This document shows positions 36,474 to 45,280 of a stretch of DNA of 64,000 nucleotides, piece after piece. Each line of letters begins with the position of its first letter. Within the stretch, counting starts at the first letter, position 1. Source of the stretch: Rubrivivax sp. (lineage in GTDB: Bacteria; Pseudomonadota; Gammaproteobacteria; Burkholderiales; Burkholderiaceae_C); NCBI GenBank assembly GCA_016788525.1, contig JAEUPD010000159.1, positions 1-64,000 on the forward strand. Reading direction: 5' to 3'. The notes under the pieces are model-generated. The model did no database searches. It saw nothing but the letters and a program-made list of their open reading frames with translations, and had not been told where the DNA came from. Position numbers and translations under genes: made by a program.

Positions 36474-36881
36474 ATGCCGCACCTGGTGATCCTGTACACG
36501 CCGCAGCTCGACGCCGAGGCCGACCTGGGCGGCCTGTGCCGCGCCTTTGCCGACACGATGCGCGACTGCCGCGACGAGGCCGACACGCCGGTGTTCCCGC
36601 TCGGCGGCATCCGCGTGCTCGCCTACCCGGCCGCGCATCACGCGGTGGCCGACGGCAGCGGCGACTTCGGCTTCGTCTACGTGAACCTGCGCATGGGCCG
36701 CGGCCGAAGCGACGCGGTGCGCCGGCGTGCCGGCGAGGCGCTGGTGGCGACGGCACGCGCACACCTGGCGCCCCTGCTCGCCAGCCGCCCCGTCGGCGTG
36801 ACGTTGCAGATCGACGAAGGCCCCGAAGTCTTCGACGCCAAGATCGGCAACCTGCACGCGCACTTCAACAAGACGCCATGA
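36474..36881 (+). CDS. hpaF: 5-Carboxymethyl-2-hydroxymuconate delta-isomerase
   Basis: 135 aa tautomerase-superfamily protein. After Met1 removal Pro is N-terminal ([10 protein letters not shown]), the catalytic base of the family. [12 protein letters not shown] and [20 protein letters not shown] match HpaF/CHMI. It shifts the double bond of the tricarboxylate for HpaG. The last 4 bp overlap hpaH. Confidence 0.9.
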   Translation: MPHLVILYTPQLDAEADLGGLCRAFADTMRDCRDEADTPVFPLGGIRVLAYPAAHHAVADGSGDFGFVYVNLRMGRGRSDAVRRRAGEALVATARAHLAPLLASRPVGVTLQIDEGPEVFDAKIGNLHAHFNKTP

Positions 36882-37690
36882 CGACAACCCTGCCGACCGA
36901 CACCATCGACGCGCTGGCGCGCGAGCTGTACCAGGCCCGCAAGACGCGCACCCAGGTGCGCCACTTTTCGCAGCGCCACCCCGGCATGACGATCGAGGAC
37001 GGCTACGCGATCCAGTGCGCCTGGGTCGCGCTCGAGATGGCCGACGGGCGCGTGGTGCGCGGCCGCAAGATCGGCCTGACCTCGCGCGCGATGCAGTTGT
37101 CGAGCCAGATCACCGAGCCCGACTACGCGCCACTGATGGACGACATGTTCTTCGAGGCCGGCAGCGACATCCCGATCGAGCGCTTCATCGCGCCGCGCAT
37201 CGAGGTGGAACTCGCGTTCGTTCTCGGCAAGCCGCTGCGTGGCCCCGCGGTGACGCTGTTCGACGTGCTCGCCGCCACCGCGTACGTGAGCCCGGCGGTC
37301 GAGATCATCGATGCGCGCATCGAGCAATTCGACCGCGAGAGCAAGGCCCCGCGCAAGGTGTTCGACACCATCAGCGACTTCGCCGCCAACGCCGGCATCG
37401 TGCTCGGCGGCCGGCCCGTGAAGCCCGACGCGTTGGACCTGCGCTGGGTGGGCGCGATGCTGTTCAAGAACGGCGTCATCGAGGAGACGGGGCTGGCCGC
37501 CGGCGTGCTCAACCACCCTGCCACCGGCGTGGCCTGGCTGGCCAACAAGATCGCGCCGCACGACGAGCAGTTGAACGCCGGCGACGTGGTGCTGGCCGGG
37601 TCGTTCACGCGGCCGACGCCGGCAGCGCGCGGCGACACGATCCAGGTCGACTACGGCCCGCTCGGCTCGGTCGCCTTCCGCTTCGTCTGA
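36878..37690 (+). CDS. hpaH: 2-Oxo-hept-4-ene-1,7-dioate hydratase
   Basis: 270 aa, FAH-like hydratase fold. It has [30 protein letters not shown] and [17 protein letters not shown] with Glu ligands, plus [10 protein letters not shown]. It adds water to give 4-hydroxy-2-oxoheptanedioate, the substrate of HpaI. Its length and order after hpaF are canonical. Confidence 0.92.
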   Translation: MTTTLPTDTIDALARELYQARKTRTQVRHFSQRHPGMTIEDGYAIQCAWVALEMADGRVVRGRKIGLTSRAMQLSSQITEPDYAPLMDDMFFEAGSDIPIERFIAPRIEVELAFVLGKPLRGPAVTLFDVLAATAYVSPAVEIIDARIEQFDRESKAPRKVFDTISDFAANAGIVLGGRPVKPDALDLRWVGAMLFKNGVIEETGLAAGVLNHPATGVAWLANKIAPHDEQLNAGDVVLAGSFTRPTPAARGDTIQVDYGPLGSVAFRFV

Positions 37691-37700
37691 AGGAGCCAGC

Positions 37701-38465
37701 GTGAGCACGGGCCCCTTCCTGCGCCCCGAGCGCTTCGCCCCGGCCGAGTGGGAGGCTCGGGTGCAGCTCGCCGCCGCCTACCGCATCTTCGAGCACCTCG
37801 GCTGGTCGGAGCTGATCTACAACCACATCTCGCTGCGCGTGCCGGGCGAGGACAGCCACTTCCTGATCAACCCTTTCGGGCTGCACTACCGCGAGGTCAC
37901 CGCCTCCAATCTGGTCAAGGTCGACATCGACGGCCGCATCGTCGGCCACAGCGACTGGCCGATCAATCCGGCCGGCTTTGCCTTCCACAGCGCCATCCAC
38001 GCCGCGCAGCCCGAGGCGCACTGCGTGATGCACGTGCACACGACCTCGACGATGGCGGTGTGCTGCCTCGAGGACGGGCTGTCGTACACCAACTTCTACG
38101 CGGCGCAGCTCTACGGCTCGGTGGCCTACCACGACTTCGAGGGCATCACGGTGCACCTCGACGAAGGCCGGCGCATCCTGGCCAGCGCCGGCGGCAAGCC
38201 GGTGCTGCTGCTGCGCAACCACGGGCCGGTGGTCATCGGCCGCACGCTGCCGCACGCCTTTGCGCTGATGTGGCTGGTGCAGCGCGCCTGCGAGGTGCAG
38301 ATGGCGACGCTGTCGATGGGCGCGCCGCGCCCAATCCCGGTGCCGGTGATGGAGGGCTGCGTGCGCGACTCCCTGAACTTCAATCCCAAGTTCGGTGCCG
38401 GCGCCGATGCGTTTGCGGCACTGCAGCGCCTGATCGACGCCAAGGACCCGAGCTACCGCCGCTGA
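37701..38465 (+). CDS. Class II aldolase/adducin-family protein
   Basis: 254 aa, GTG start behind AGGAGCC. Metal-binding His pair in VMHVHTTSTMA and LLLRNHGPVVIG, with SHFLINPFGLHYREVTASNL, are features of this family. Members cleave or epimerise phosphorylated or carboxylated hydroxy compounds. It is inserted between hpaH and hpaI, where the E. coli order has nothing, so it may process a side-chain variant of the substrate or back up the aldol cleavage. Confidence 0.85.
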   Translation: MSTGPFLRPERFAPAEWEARVQLAAAYRIFEHLGWSELIYNHISLRVPGEDSHFLINPFGLHYREVTASNLVKVDIDGRIVGHSDWPINPAGFAFHSAIHAAQPEAHCVMHVHTTSTMAVCCLEDGLSYTNFYAAQLYGSVAYHDFEGITVHLDEGRRILASAGGKPVLLLRNHGPVVIGRTLPHAFALMWLVQRACEVQMATLSMGAPRPIPVPVMEGCVRDSLNFNPKFGAGADAFAALQRLIDAKDPSYRR

Positions 38466-38471
38466 GGAACC

Positions 38472-39278
38472 ATGCAGATCCCCGTCAACCACTTCCGCGA
38501 TGCATTGCGCGCGGGCCAGCCTCAGATCGGCCTGTGGGTCGGCCTGGCCGACGCCAATGCCGCCGAGGCGCTGGCCGGCTGCGGTTACGACTGGCTGCTG
38601 CTCGACGGCGAACATGCGCCCAACGACCTGCGCACGCTGCTCGACCAGCTGCGCGCGGTCGCGCCCTACCCGGTGCACCCGGTGGTGCGCCCGGTGCAAG
38701 GCGACACCGCCCTGATCAAGCAGGTGCTGGACATCGGCGCGCAGACACTCCTGGTGCCGATGATCGACACGCCCGAACAGGCCGCGGCGATGGTGCGCGC
38801 GATGCGCTACGCGCCCGAAGGCATCCGCGGCATGGGCGCGGCGCTGGCGCGCGCGTCGCGCTGGAACCAGGTCGACGACTACCTGAACCAGGCCAACAGC
38901 CAGATGTGCCTGCTGGTGCAGGCCGAGACGGTGCGCTCGCTCGGCAACCTGCGCGCGATCGCCGAGGTCGACGGCGTGGACGGTGTGTTCTTCGGCCCGG
39001 CCGACCTGTCGGCCTCGATGGGTCATCGCGGCCAACCGGGCCACCCCGAGGTGCAGCGCGCGATGCTCGACGGCATCGCCAGCGTGCGCGCCGCGGGCAA
39101 GGCGGCCGGTGTGCTGATGGCCGACCGCGCACTCGCGCAGAAGTACCTCGACGCCGGCGCGACCTTCGTCGCCGTCGGTGTGGACACCACGCTGCTGGTG
39201 CGCGCCGCGACGGCGCAGCTGGCGCCGTTCCGGCAGGCCGGTACCGCGGCTGTGCCGCTGCAACCCTCGGTGTATTGA
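38472..39278 (+). CDS. hpaI: 4-Hydroxy-2-oxoheptanedioate aldolase
   Basis: 268 aa HpcH/HpaI-family class II aldolase. It has [15 protein letters not shown] (catalytic His and ligand Glu nearby), [21 protein letters not shown] and [20 protein letters not shown]. It splits the substrate into pyruvate and succinic semialdehyde. Genes for a dehydrogenase, a CoA-transferase, PHA synthase and succinate-semialdehyde dehydrogenase follow on the same strand with tiny gaps, all plausible users of that semialdehyde or its reduction product. Confidence 0.93.
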   Translation: MQIPVNHFRDALRAGQPQIGLWVGLADANAAEALAGCGYDWLLLDGEHAPNDLRTLLDQLRAVAPYPVHPVVRPVQGDTALIKQVLDIGAQTLLVPMIDTPEQAAAMVRAMRYAPEGIRGMGAALARASRWNQVDDYLNQANSQMCLLVQAETVRSLGNLRAIAEVDGVDGVFFGPADLSASMGHRGQPGHPEVQRAMLDGIASVRAAGKAAGVLMADRALAQKYLDAGATFVAVGVDTTLLVRAATAQLAPFRQAGTAAVPLQPSVY

Positions 39279-39280
39279 CG

Positions 39281-40411
39281 ATGAAGACACGTGCTGCTGT
39301 CCTGCGCCAAGTCGGCCTGCCCCACCCCTACAAACAGACCCAACCACTGGTCATCGAGGAACTGACGCTCGCGCCGCCCGGCCGCGACGAGGTGCTGGTG
39401 CGCATCCGTGCCGCCGGGCTGTGCCACTCGGACCTGTCGGTCATCAACGGCGACCGGCCGCGGCCCGTGCCGATGGCCATCGGTCACGAGGCCGCGGGTG
39501 AAGTCGCGGGGCTGGGCGAAGGCGTGACCGACCTTGCCATCGGCGACCACGTCGCCCTCGTGTTCGTGCCCAGCTGCGGCCACTGCATGCCCTGCAGCGA
39601 AGGACGCCCTGCGCTGTGCGAGCCCGGCGCCGCCGCCAACGGCGCCGGCACGCTGTTGTCCGGCCAGCGGCGGCTGGCCGATACCAGCGGACAGCCGGTC
39701 AACCATCACCTGGGCTGCTCCGCCTTCGCCGAGCACGTGGTGGTGTCGCGCCGGTCGCTCGTGAAGATCGATCCCGCCCTGCCCTTCGATGAAGCCGCCC
39801 TGTTCGGCTGCGCCGTGCTCACCGGGGTCGGCGCCGTGGTCAACACCGCGCAGGTGCGTGCCGGCCAGTCGGTGGCCGTGATCGGACTCGGCGGCGTCGG
39901 CCTGGCCGCGGTCATCGGCGCCGTCGCTGCCGGCGCGCGCGAGGTGGTGGCAATCGACCTCGCGGCGAGCAAGCGCGACATGGCAATCGAACTCGGCGCC
40001 ACGCAGGCATTCGACGGCGCCGATCCGGACTGTGTCGACAAGGTGCGCGCCGCGACCCACGGCGGCCTGGATCACGTCTTCGAGTTCGCCGGATCGACCC
40101 GCGCATTCGAGACCGCCTACCGCATCACGCGGCGCGGCGGCACCACGACCACCGCCGGGCTGCCTCCGCCGCAGGCCGCGTTCGCGCTGCCCATTGTCAA
40201 CCTGGTCGGCGAGGAACGCACCCTCAAGGGCAGCTACATCGGCACCTGCGTGCCCTCGCGCGACCTGCCGCGCTATGTGGCGCTGTACCGAGCCGGGCGG
40301 TTGCCTGTGAACCGATTGATGACCGGCCGGCTGCGGCTCGAGGACATCAACGAGGGCTTCGATCGACTGCACGCCGGCGAGGCGGTGCGCCAGGTTGTCG
40401 TGTTCGACTGA
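39281..40411 (+). CDS. Zn-dependent alcohol dehydrogenase, candidate succinic semialdehyde reductase
   Basis: 376 aa MDR-family enzyme starting 2 bp after hpaI. Catalytic zinc ligands are in GLCHSDLSVING and IGHEAAGEV. The structural zinc site has Cys residues in SCGHCMPCSEGRPALC. VAVIGLGGVGLAAVIGAVAAG binds NAD(P). Its family includes class III-like primary alcohol dehydrogenases. Given its place between a succinic-semialdehyde-forming aldolase and PhaEC/CoA-transferase genes, reduction to 4-hydroxybutyrate is a good hypothesis. The structural assignment is firm; the substrate is inference. Confidence 0.85.
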   Translation: MKTRAAVLRQVGLPHPYKQTQPLVIEELTLAPPGRDEVLVRIRAAGLCHSDLSVINGDRPRPVPMAIGHEAAGEVAGLGEGVTDLAIGDHVALVFVPSCGHCMPCSEGRPALCEPGAAANGAGTLLSGQRRLADTSGQPVNHHLGCSAFAEHVVVSRRSLVKIDPALPFDEAALFGCAVLTGVGAVVNTAQVRAGQSVAVIGLGGVGLAAVIGAVAAGAREVVAIDLAASKRDMAIELGATQAFDGADPDCVDKVRAATHGGLDHVFEFAGSTRAFETAYRITRRGGTTTTAGLPPPQAAFALPIVNLVGEERTLKGSYIGTCVPSRDLPRYVALYRAGRLPVNRLMTGRLRLEDINEGFDRLHAGEAVRQVVVFD

Positions 40412-40420
40412 AGGCCCCCG

Positions 40421-41230
40421 ATGAGCAAGACCGACCAAGCCGAACCCGCGAACCCGATGTCTGCGATTGACGCGATCGGCCAGTGGCTGACCCATTGGTC
40501 CGAGCAGCAGCGCCAGTGGGCCGAATCGTTCGAGGCCTTCAAGTCCGGCACGGCACCGGAAGGCCCGTTCGCCACGCTGGCCGCCGCCATGGCCGCTGCA
40601 ACGAAAGGGCTGCCGCGCGGCGCGCTCGGCCCGCAAGCCTGGTCGGCCTTGCCGAGCATGGCCGAAGCCCTGCTCGGCCGCGTCGACAGTGCACCGACAC
40701 TCGCGCCGCTGTGGGACTTCGACCGCAAGAGCGCCGCCGCATCGGCCGCCTGGTGGCGACTGCAGGAGGCCCAGCTCAAGTACCGCGCCCTGTTGGACAG
40801 CGCCTGGCCGGCGGTCCAGAAGGCGGCCGCACAGCGCCAGGCGGACGCCGCCAGACAGAAGAAGGCAACGTCGGCACGCGAGACCTTCGAATTCTGGCTC
40901 GACGCGCTGAACCAGGTGTTGCTGGAACTGATGCGCACGCCCGACTACCTGAAGGCCCAGCGCGAGACGCTGGACGCCGGCCTGGCCTTTCGCGAGACGA
41001 TGAGCACCATCGCCGCGGAACTCTGCGAGTGGTTGCAATTGCCTGCCCGCGAGGATGTCGACGACCTCGCGCGCAGCCTGACCGAACTGCGCCGCGAGGT
41101 GCGCGCGCTGCAGCGCCCGAATCAGGCGCGCGCACATGCCGCCGCCATCGAGCCGAAGGCGACGCCGCGCAAGCAACCCCGGACCGGCGCGCGCCGAGCG
41201 GCCACCGATCGTGCAGGAAGGCGCCCATGA
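40421..41230 (+). CDS. phaE: Class III PHA synthase subunit PhaE
   Basis: 269 aa helical protein without a catalytic triad. The C-terminal half with FEFWLDALNQVLLELMRTPDYL and an MSTIAAELCEWLQLP region corresponds to the conserved PhaE part. The last 40 residues are Arg/Ala-rich. It overlaps phaC by 4 bp, fixing its role as the non-catalytic partner of the heterodimeric synthase. Confidence 0.85.
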   Translation: MSKTDQAEPANPMSAIDAIGQWLTHWSEQQRQWAESFEAFKSGTAPEGPFATLAAAMAAATKGLPRGALGPQAWSALPSMAEALLGRVDSAPTLAPLWDFDRKSAAASAAWWRLQEAQLKYRALLDSAWPAVQKAAAQRQADAARQKKATSARETFEFWLDALNQVLLELMRTPDYLKAQRETLDAGLAFRETMSTIAAELCEWLQLPAREDVDDLARSLTELRREVRALQRPNQARAHAAAIEPKATPRKQPRTGARRAATDRAGRRP

Positions 41231-42348
41231 CCACGACGCCCGACTTCGCCGAAGTGCTGAAGCGCACCCTCGAGCTGCCGGTCGAGGAGGCGCACAAGCT
41301 GCAGCGCCGACTGGACAACGGCACCAAGCTCGCCGCCAAGATCAGGGACGACGAGGTGCGCATCGCCACCACGCCCAAGCAGGCGGTGCTGCGTCGGGAC
41401 AAGGTCACGCTGTACCGCTGCGAGCCGCAGGCCAAGGCCGCGGTGCGCACGCCGGTCCTGGTGGTGTACGGGCTTGTCGGCCGCTGGACCATGGCAGACC
41501 TGCAGCCCGACCGATCCCTGATCCGCAACCTGCTCGCGCAAGGGCTGGATGTCTATGTCGTCGACTGGGGCAACCCGAGCCGGGCCGACCGCTGGCTGGC
41601 CCTGGATGACTACGTGGGCGACTACATGGACGCCTGCGTCGAGCACATCCGTGCCGAATGCGGCGTGGAGCAGGTGAACCTGCTGGGCATCTGCGAAGGC
41701 GGCGTCTTCACCCAGTGTTATGCCGCGTTGTTCGGCGACAAGGTGCGCAACCTGATCGTCACGATCACGCCCACCGACTTCCACGCCGACAAGCAGGAAG
41801 ACCGCCCGGACCGCGGCTTCATCAACCTGTGGGCGCGCAGCCTCGAGCCGCGTGACATCGAACGCCTGATCGACGGCTACGGCTACGTGCCCGGCAAGTT
41901 CATGGGCCTGGTGTTCTCGATGCTGACGCCGGCACGCACGCTGACCAAATACAACCTCGACCTGCTCGAGGTGCTCGACGACGAGGACAAGCTGCGCAAT
42001 TTCCTGCGCATGGAGCAATGGCTGGCCGACCGGCCGCACCATCCGGGCGAGGCGGCGCGGCAGTTCTTCGTCGACCTGTACCGCCACAACGACCTGGTCG
42101 AGGGCCGCTTCTCGCTGTGCGGCCGCAAGGTGCTGCTGAAGAACATCAAGATGCCGGTGCTCAACGTCTATGCCCTGGACGATCACATCATCCCGCCGCC
42201 CTGCGCGGCGGCGCTGGGCAAGCTGGTGGGTACCAAGGACTATTCCGAACTGCCGCTGCCAGGCGGTCACGTCGGCGTGTTCGTCAGTGGCAAGTCGCAG
42301 GGCGTCGTTGGGAAGCGCGTCGTCGAGTGGCTGAAAGCGCGCGACTGA
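41227..42348 (+). CDS. phaC: Class III polyhydroxyalkanoate synthase subunit PhaC
   Basis: 373 aa, the short form typical of class III (class I enzymes are near 590 aa). The lipase-like box is GICEGG with nucleophile Cys156. The general base Asp is in YALDDHIIPP (about 318-319) and the His in LPGGHVGVFV (348). VYGLVGRWTMADLQPDRSL and VVDWGNPSRAD are conserved PhaC segments. It polymerises hydroxyacyl-CoA on granule surfaces. Having this synthase inside a catabolic operon on an island is unusual. Confidence 0.93.
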   Translation: MTTTPDFAEVLKRTLELPVEEAHKLQRRLDNGTKLAAKIRDDEVRIATTPKQAVLRRDKVTLYRCEPQAKAAVRTPVLVVYGLVGRWTMADLQPDRSLIRNLLAQGLDVYVVDWGNPSRADRWLALDDYVGDYMDACVEHIRAECGVEQVNLLGICEGGVFTQCYAALFGDKVRNLIVTITPTDFHADKQEDRPDRGFINLWARSLEPRDIERLIDGYGYVPGKFMGLVFSMLTPARTLTKYNLDLLEVLDDEDKLRNFLRMEQWLADRPHHPGEAARQFFVDLYRHNDLVEGRFSLCGRKVLLKNIKMPVLNVYALDDHIIPPPCAAALGKLVGTKDYSELPLPGGHVGVFVSGKSQGVVGKRVVEWLKARD

Positions 42349-42361
42349 GCACGCACGGCCC

Positions 42362-44320
42362 ATGAAGCAGAAGATCGTCTCGGCCGACGAAGCCATCGCA
42401 CTCATACGCGACGGCGACGCGGTGGCGTTCTCCGGCTTCGTCGGCATCGGGACGCCCGAGGCGCTGATTGAAGCCCTTCAACGTCGGCACGCACAGCAGG
42501 CCGCGCCGCGGGATCTGACGCTGGTCTTTGCCGCCGCCCCCGGCGACGGCGCCGAGCGTGGGCTCAATCGGCTCGATTCGCCGGGGCTGGTCAAGCGCGT
42601 GATCGGCGGCCACTGGGGCTTGGTGCCCAGGCTGGCCAAGCTGGCCGTCGAGGACCGCATTGAGGCCTACAACCTGCCGCTGGGCACGATGTCGCAGTTG
42701 TTCCGCGACATCGCCGGGCGGCGCGCCGGCACGCTCACGAAGACAGGGCTGCACACCTTCGTCGATCCGCGTCAGGGCGGCGGCAAGCTCAACGCCCGCA
42801 CCCACGAAGATCTGATCGCGCTTCAGTCCATCGACGGGCAGGACTGGCTGCTCTACAAGGCGTTCCCGATCCACGCCGCGCTGCTGCGCGGCACCACGGC
42901 CGACGCCGACGGCAACGTGACGATGGAGCGCGAGGCGCTGGTGCTGGACAACCTGGCGCTGGCGATGGCCGCGCGCGCCAGCGGCGGCCTGGTGGTGGTG
43001 CAGGTCGAGCGCACGGCCGCGCGCGGCACGCTGCCGCCGCGCCAGGTGCACATTCCCGGCGTGCTGGTCGATTGCGTCGTGGTGGCCCAGCCGGAGCAAC
43101 ACGCCCAGACCTTTGCCACCGGCTTCAACCCAGCCTTCAGCGGCGAACTGCGCGTGCCGCTGGCTGAACAGGCCGCGCTGGCGCTGACCGAGCGCAAGCT
43201 GATCGGGCGCCGCTGCGCCTTCGAGCTGCCGATGGGCGGCGTGGTGAACCTGGGCATCGGCATGCCCGAGGCGGTGGCTGCGGTGGCCAACGAAGAGCGC
43301 GTGCTCGAGCAGGTCACGCTGACCGCCGAGCCGGGCGTGATCGGCGGCTACCCGCAGGGCGGCCTGGACTTCGGTGCTGCGATCAACACCGACGCGCTGC
43401 TGCAGCAGAACCAGCAGTTCGACTTCTACGACGGCGGCGGGCTCGATTTGGCGGTGCTCGGCCTGGCGCAGGCCGACGCCGACGGCCACGTCAACGTCAG
43501 CCGTTTCGGCGCCCGCCTGGCTGGCGCCGGGGGCTTCATCAACATCACGCAGAACGCGCGCCGCGTGGTGTTTGCGGGCACCTTCACCGCCGGGGGCTTG
43601 AGCGTGGCGATCGAGGACGGACGCCTGCGCGTCGTGCAGGAAGGCCGCGAACGCAAATTCGTGCAGCGCGTCGAGCAGATCACCTTCAACGGACGCGAGG
43701 CGGCGCGGCGCGAGCAGCCGGTGCTGTACGTGACCGAGCGTTGCGTGCTGGTCGGAACGCCGCAGGGGCTCGAGCTGGTCGAGATCGCCCCGGGCATCGA
43801 TGTCGAGCGCGACATCCTCGCGCAGATGGACTTCCGTCCGATCGTCCGGCAGCCCAAGGTGATGGACGCGCGCATCTTTGCCGCAGAGACGATGGGCCTG
43901 CGCGACCAGATGTTGCGCATCGATCTGGACCAGCGCGTGGCCTACGACGCCGAGCGCAACTGTCTGTTCGTCAACCTGGAGAACCTGCACTTTCGCTCGC
44001 GCGATGACGTCGATCGGCTGCGTCAGGTGATCGAGCCGCTGTGCCAGCAACTGGGCAGGCGCGTCACCCTGGTGGCCAACTACGACAACTGCCGCGTCGA
44101 TCCAGAGGTGGCCGACACCTACGCCGCGGCGGTGAGCTATCTGCAGCAGAACTACTACGCGCAGGCGCTGCGCTACTCGACCAGCGCGTTCATGCGCCGC
44201 AAGCTCGGCGAAGGGCTCGAGCGGCGCGGTGTGGCGCCGCACATCCTGGAGTCGGCCGACGACGCGCGCGCCTTCGTCGCGCAGTTGGGCCGTCTCGACC
44301 CGGGTGCGGCCAGCGCATGA
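42362..44320 (+). CDS. Acyl-CoA:acetate/3-ketoacid CoA-transferase (YdiF/Pct-like) with C-terminal extension
   Basis: 652 aa with fused alpha and beta CoA-transferase domains. The alpha domain begins KIVSADEAIALIRDGDAVAFSG; the catalytic Glu323 is in TAEPGVIGGYPQGG of the beta domain. About 120 residues past the usual end (from about 530, FRPIVRQPKVMDAR) form an extra domain. Enzymes of this type move CoA between short-chain acids and are tolerant of hydroxy acids. Placed 14 bp after phaC, it could activate 4-hydroxybutyrate or 3-hydroxybutyrate for the synthase. It overlaps the next gene by 4 bp. Confidence 0.85.
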   Translation: MKQKIVSADEAIALIRDGDAVAFSGFVGIGTPEALIEALQRRHAQQAAPRDLTLVFAAAPGDGAERGLNRLDSPGLVKRVIGGHWGLVPRLAKLAVEDRIEAYNLPLGTMSQLFRDIAGRRAGTLTKTGLHTFVDPRQGGGKLNARTHEDLIALQSIDGQDWLLYKAFPIHAALLRGTTADADGNVTMEREALVLDNLALAMAARASGGLVVVQVERTAARGTLPPRQVHIPGVLVDCVVVAQPEQHAQTFATGFNPAFSGELRVPLAEQAALALTERKLIGRRCAFELPMGGVVNLGIGMPEAVAAVANEERVLEQVTLTAEPGVIGGYPQGGLDFGAAINTDALLQQNQQFDFYDGGGLDLAVLGLAQADADGHVNVSRFGARLAGAGGFINITQNARRVVFAGTFTAGGLSVAIEDGRLRVVQEGRERKFVQRVEQITFNGREAARREQPVLYVTERCVLVGTPQGLELVEIAPGIDVERDILAQMDFRPIVRQPKVMDARIFAAETMGLRDQMLRIDLDQRVAYDAERNCLFVNLENLHFRSRDDVDRLRQVIEPLCQQLGRRVTLVANYDNCRVDPEVADTYAAAVSYLQQNYYAQALRYSTSAFMRRKLGEGLERRGVAPHILESADDARAFVAQLGRLDPGAASA

Positions 44321-45255
44321 CGACGAAGAGGATCAAGTCGGCCTCCACGCGCGCGGGGCCGCAGCCGGCGCTGCATCACGTGCGCTGCCTGTCGCTTGCC
44401 GGCTTCCACCGCGTGTCGGTGTGGGAATGGGGTGCCGACCACGCGGGGCCGCTCGTGGTGTGCGTGCACGGGCTGACGCGCCAGGGCCGCGACTTCGACC
44501 GCTTGGCCGCCCACCTGGCCGAGCGCGGCCGGCGCGTGCTCAGCATCGATCTGGTCGGCCGCGGCCACAGCGACTGGCTGGCCGACCCGCTGCAGTACCA
44601 CCTGGTGCAGTACGCCGCCGACGCCAATGCCGTGTTGGCCTGGGCCTGTGCAGACGAGGTGGATTGGGTGGGCACCTCGCTCGGTGGACTGGTGGGCATG
44701 ACGCTGGCCGCGCAACCCGGCCCCTCGCCGATTCGGCGTCTGGTGCTCAACGACGTGGGACCGTACATCCCCGCACGCGCGCTCAAGCGCATCGGCGACT
44801 ACTTGAACGATCGGCCGCAGCGCTTTGCCACGCTCGGCGACGCCGAGGGCCACCTGCGCCGCATCCTGCAGCCCTTCGGCGATCTTTCGGACGCCGACTG
44901 GCGGCACCTCACCGAGCACAGCTACCGCGCCGACCCCGACGCAGGCGGATTCGTCCAGCGGCACGACCCGGCGATCGTGCGCACCTACCGGCAGTGGCAG
45001 TTCCTGAGCGTCGATCTCTGGCGCACCTGGGGCGAGGTGCGCTGCCCGGTGCTGGTGCTGCGCGGCGAGCGGTCCGACTTTCTTCTGCCCGACGTAGTGG
45101 AGCGCATGTGCCGTGCCGATCATGTGCAGGTGCTCGAAGTGCCGGGCTGTGGCCACGCACCCACCTTGCTGCCGGCCGCGCAGATCGAGCCGGTGGCGGG
45201 GTTCCTTTCCGTGCCCGCAACGTCGCGGCGCGCCCATGCCGCGGCACCCCGATGA
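44317..45255 (+). CDS. Alpha/beta hydrolase
   Basis: 312 aa. The oxyanion region is VCVHGLTRQGRDF, the nucleophile elbow GTSLGG (Ser), and the His near the end is in VPGCGHAPTLLP. The Asp is probably in LRGERSDFLLPDV. The substrate is unknown: a thioesterase, lactonase or short-chain ester hydrolase are all possible. It does not show the features of known intracellular PHA depolymerases that I can recall. It is translationally coupled to the CoA-transferase. Confidence 0.8.
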   Translation: MTTKRIKSASTRAGPQPALHHVRCLSLAGFHRVSVWEWGADHAGPLVVCVHGLTRQGRDFDRLAAHLAERGRRVLSIDLVGRGHSDWLADPLQYHLVQYAADANAVLAWACADEVDWVGTSLGGLVGMTLAAQPGPSPIRRLVLNDVGPYIPARALKRIGDYLNDRPQRFATLGDAEGHLRRILQPFGDLSDADWRHLTEHSYRADPDAGGFVQRHDPAIVRTYRQWQFLSVDLWRTWGEVRCPVLVLRGERSDFLLPDVVERMCRADHVQVLEVPGCGHAPTLLPAAQIEPVAGFLSVPATSRRAHAAAPR

Positions 45256-45280
45256 CTTCAATTGCTGAACCCCGATCGCG

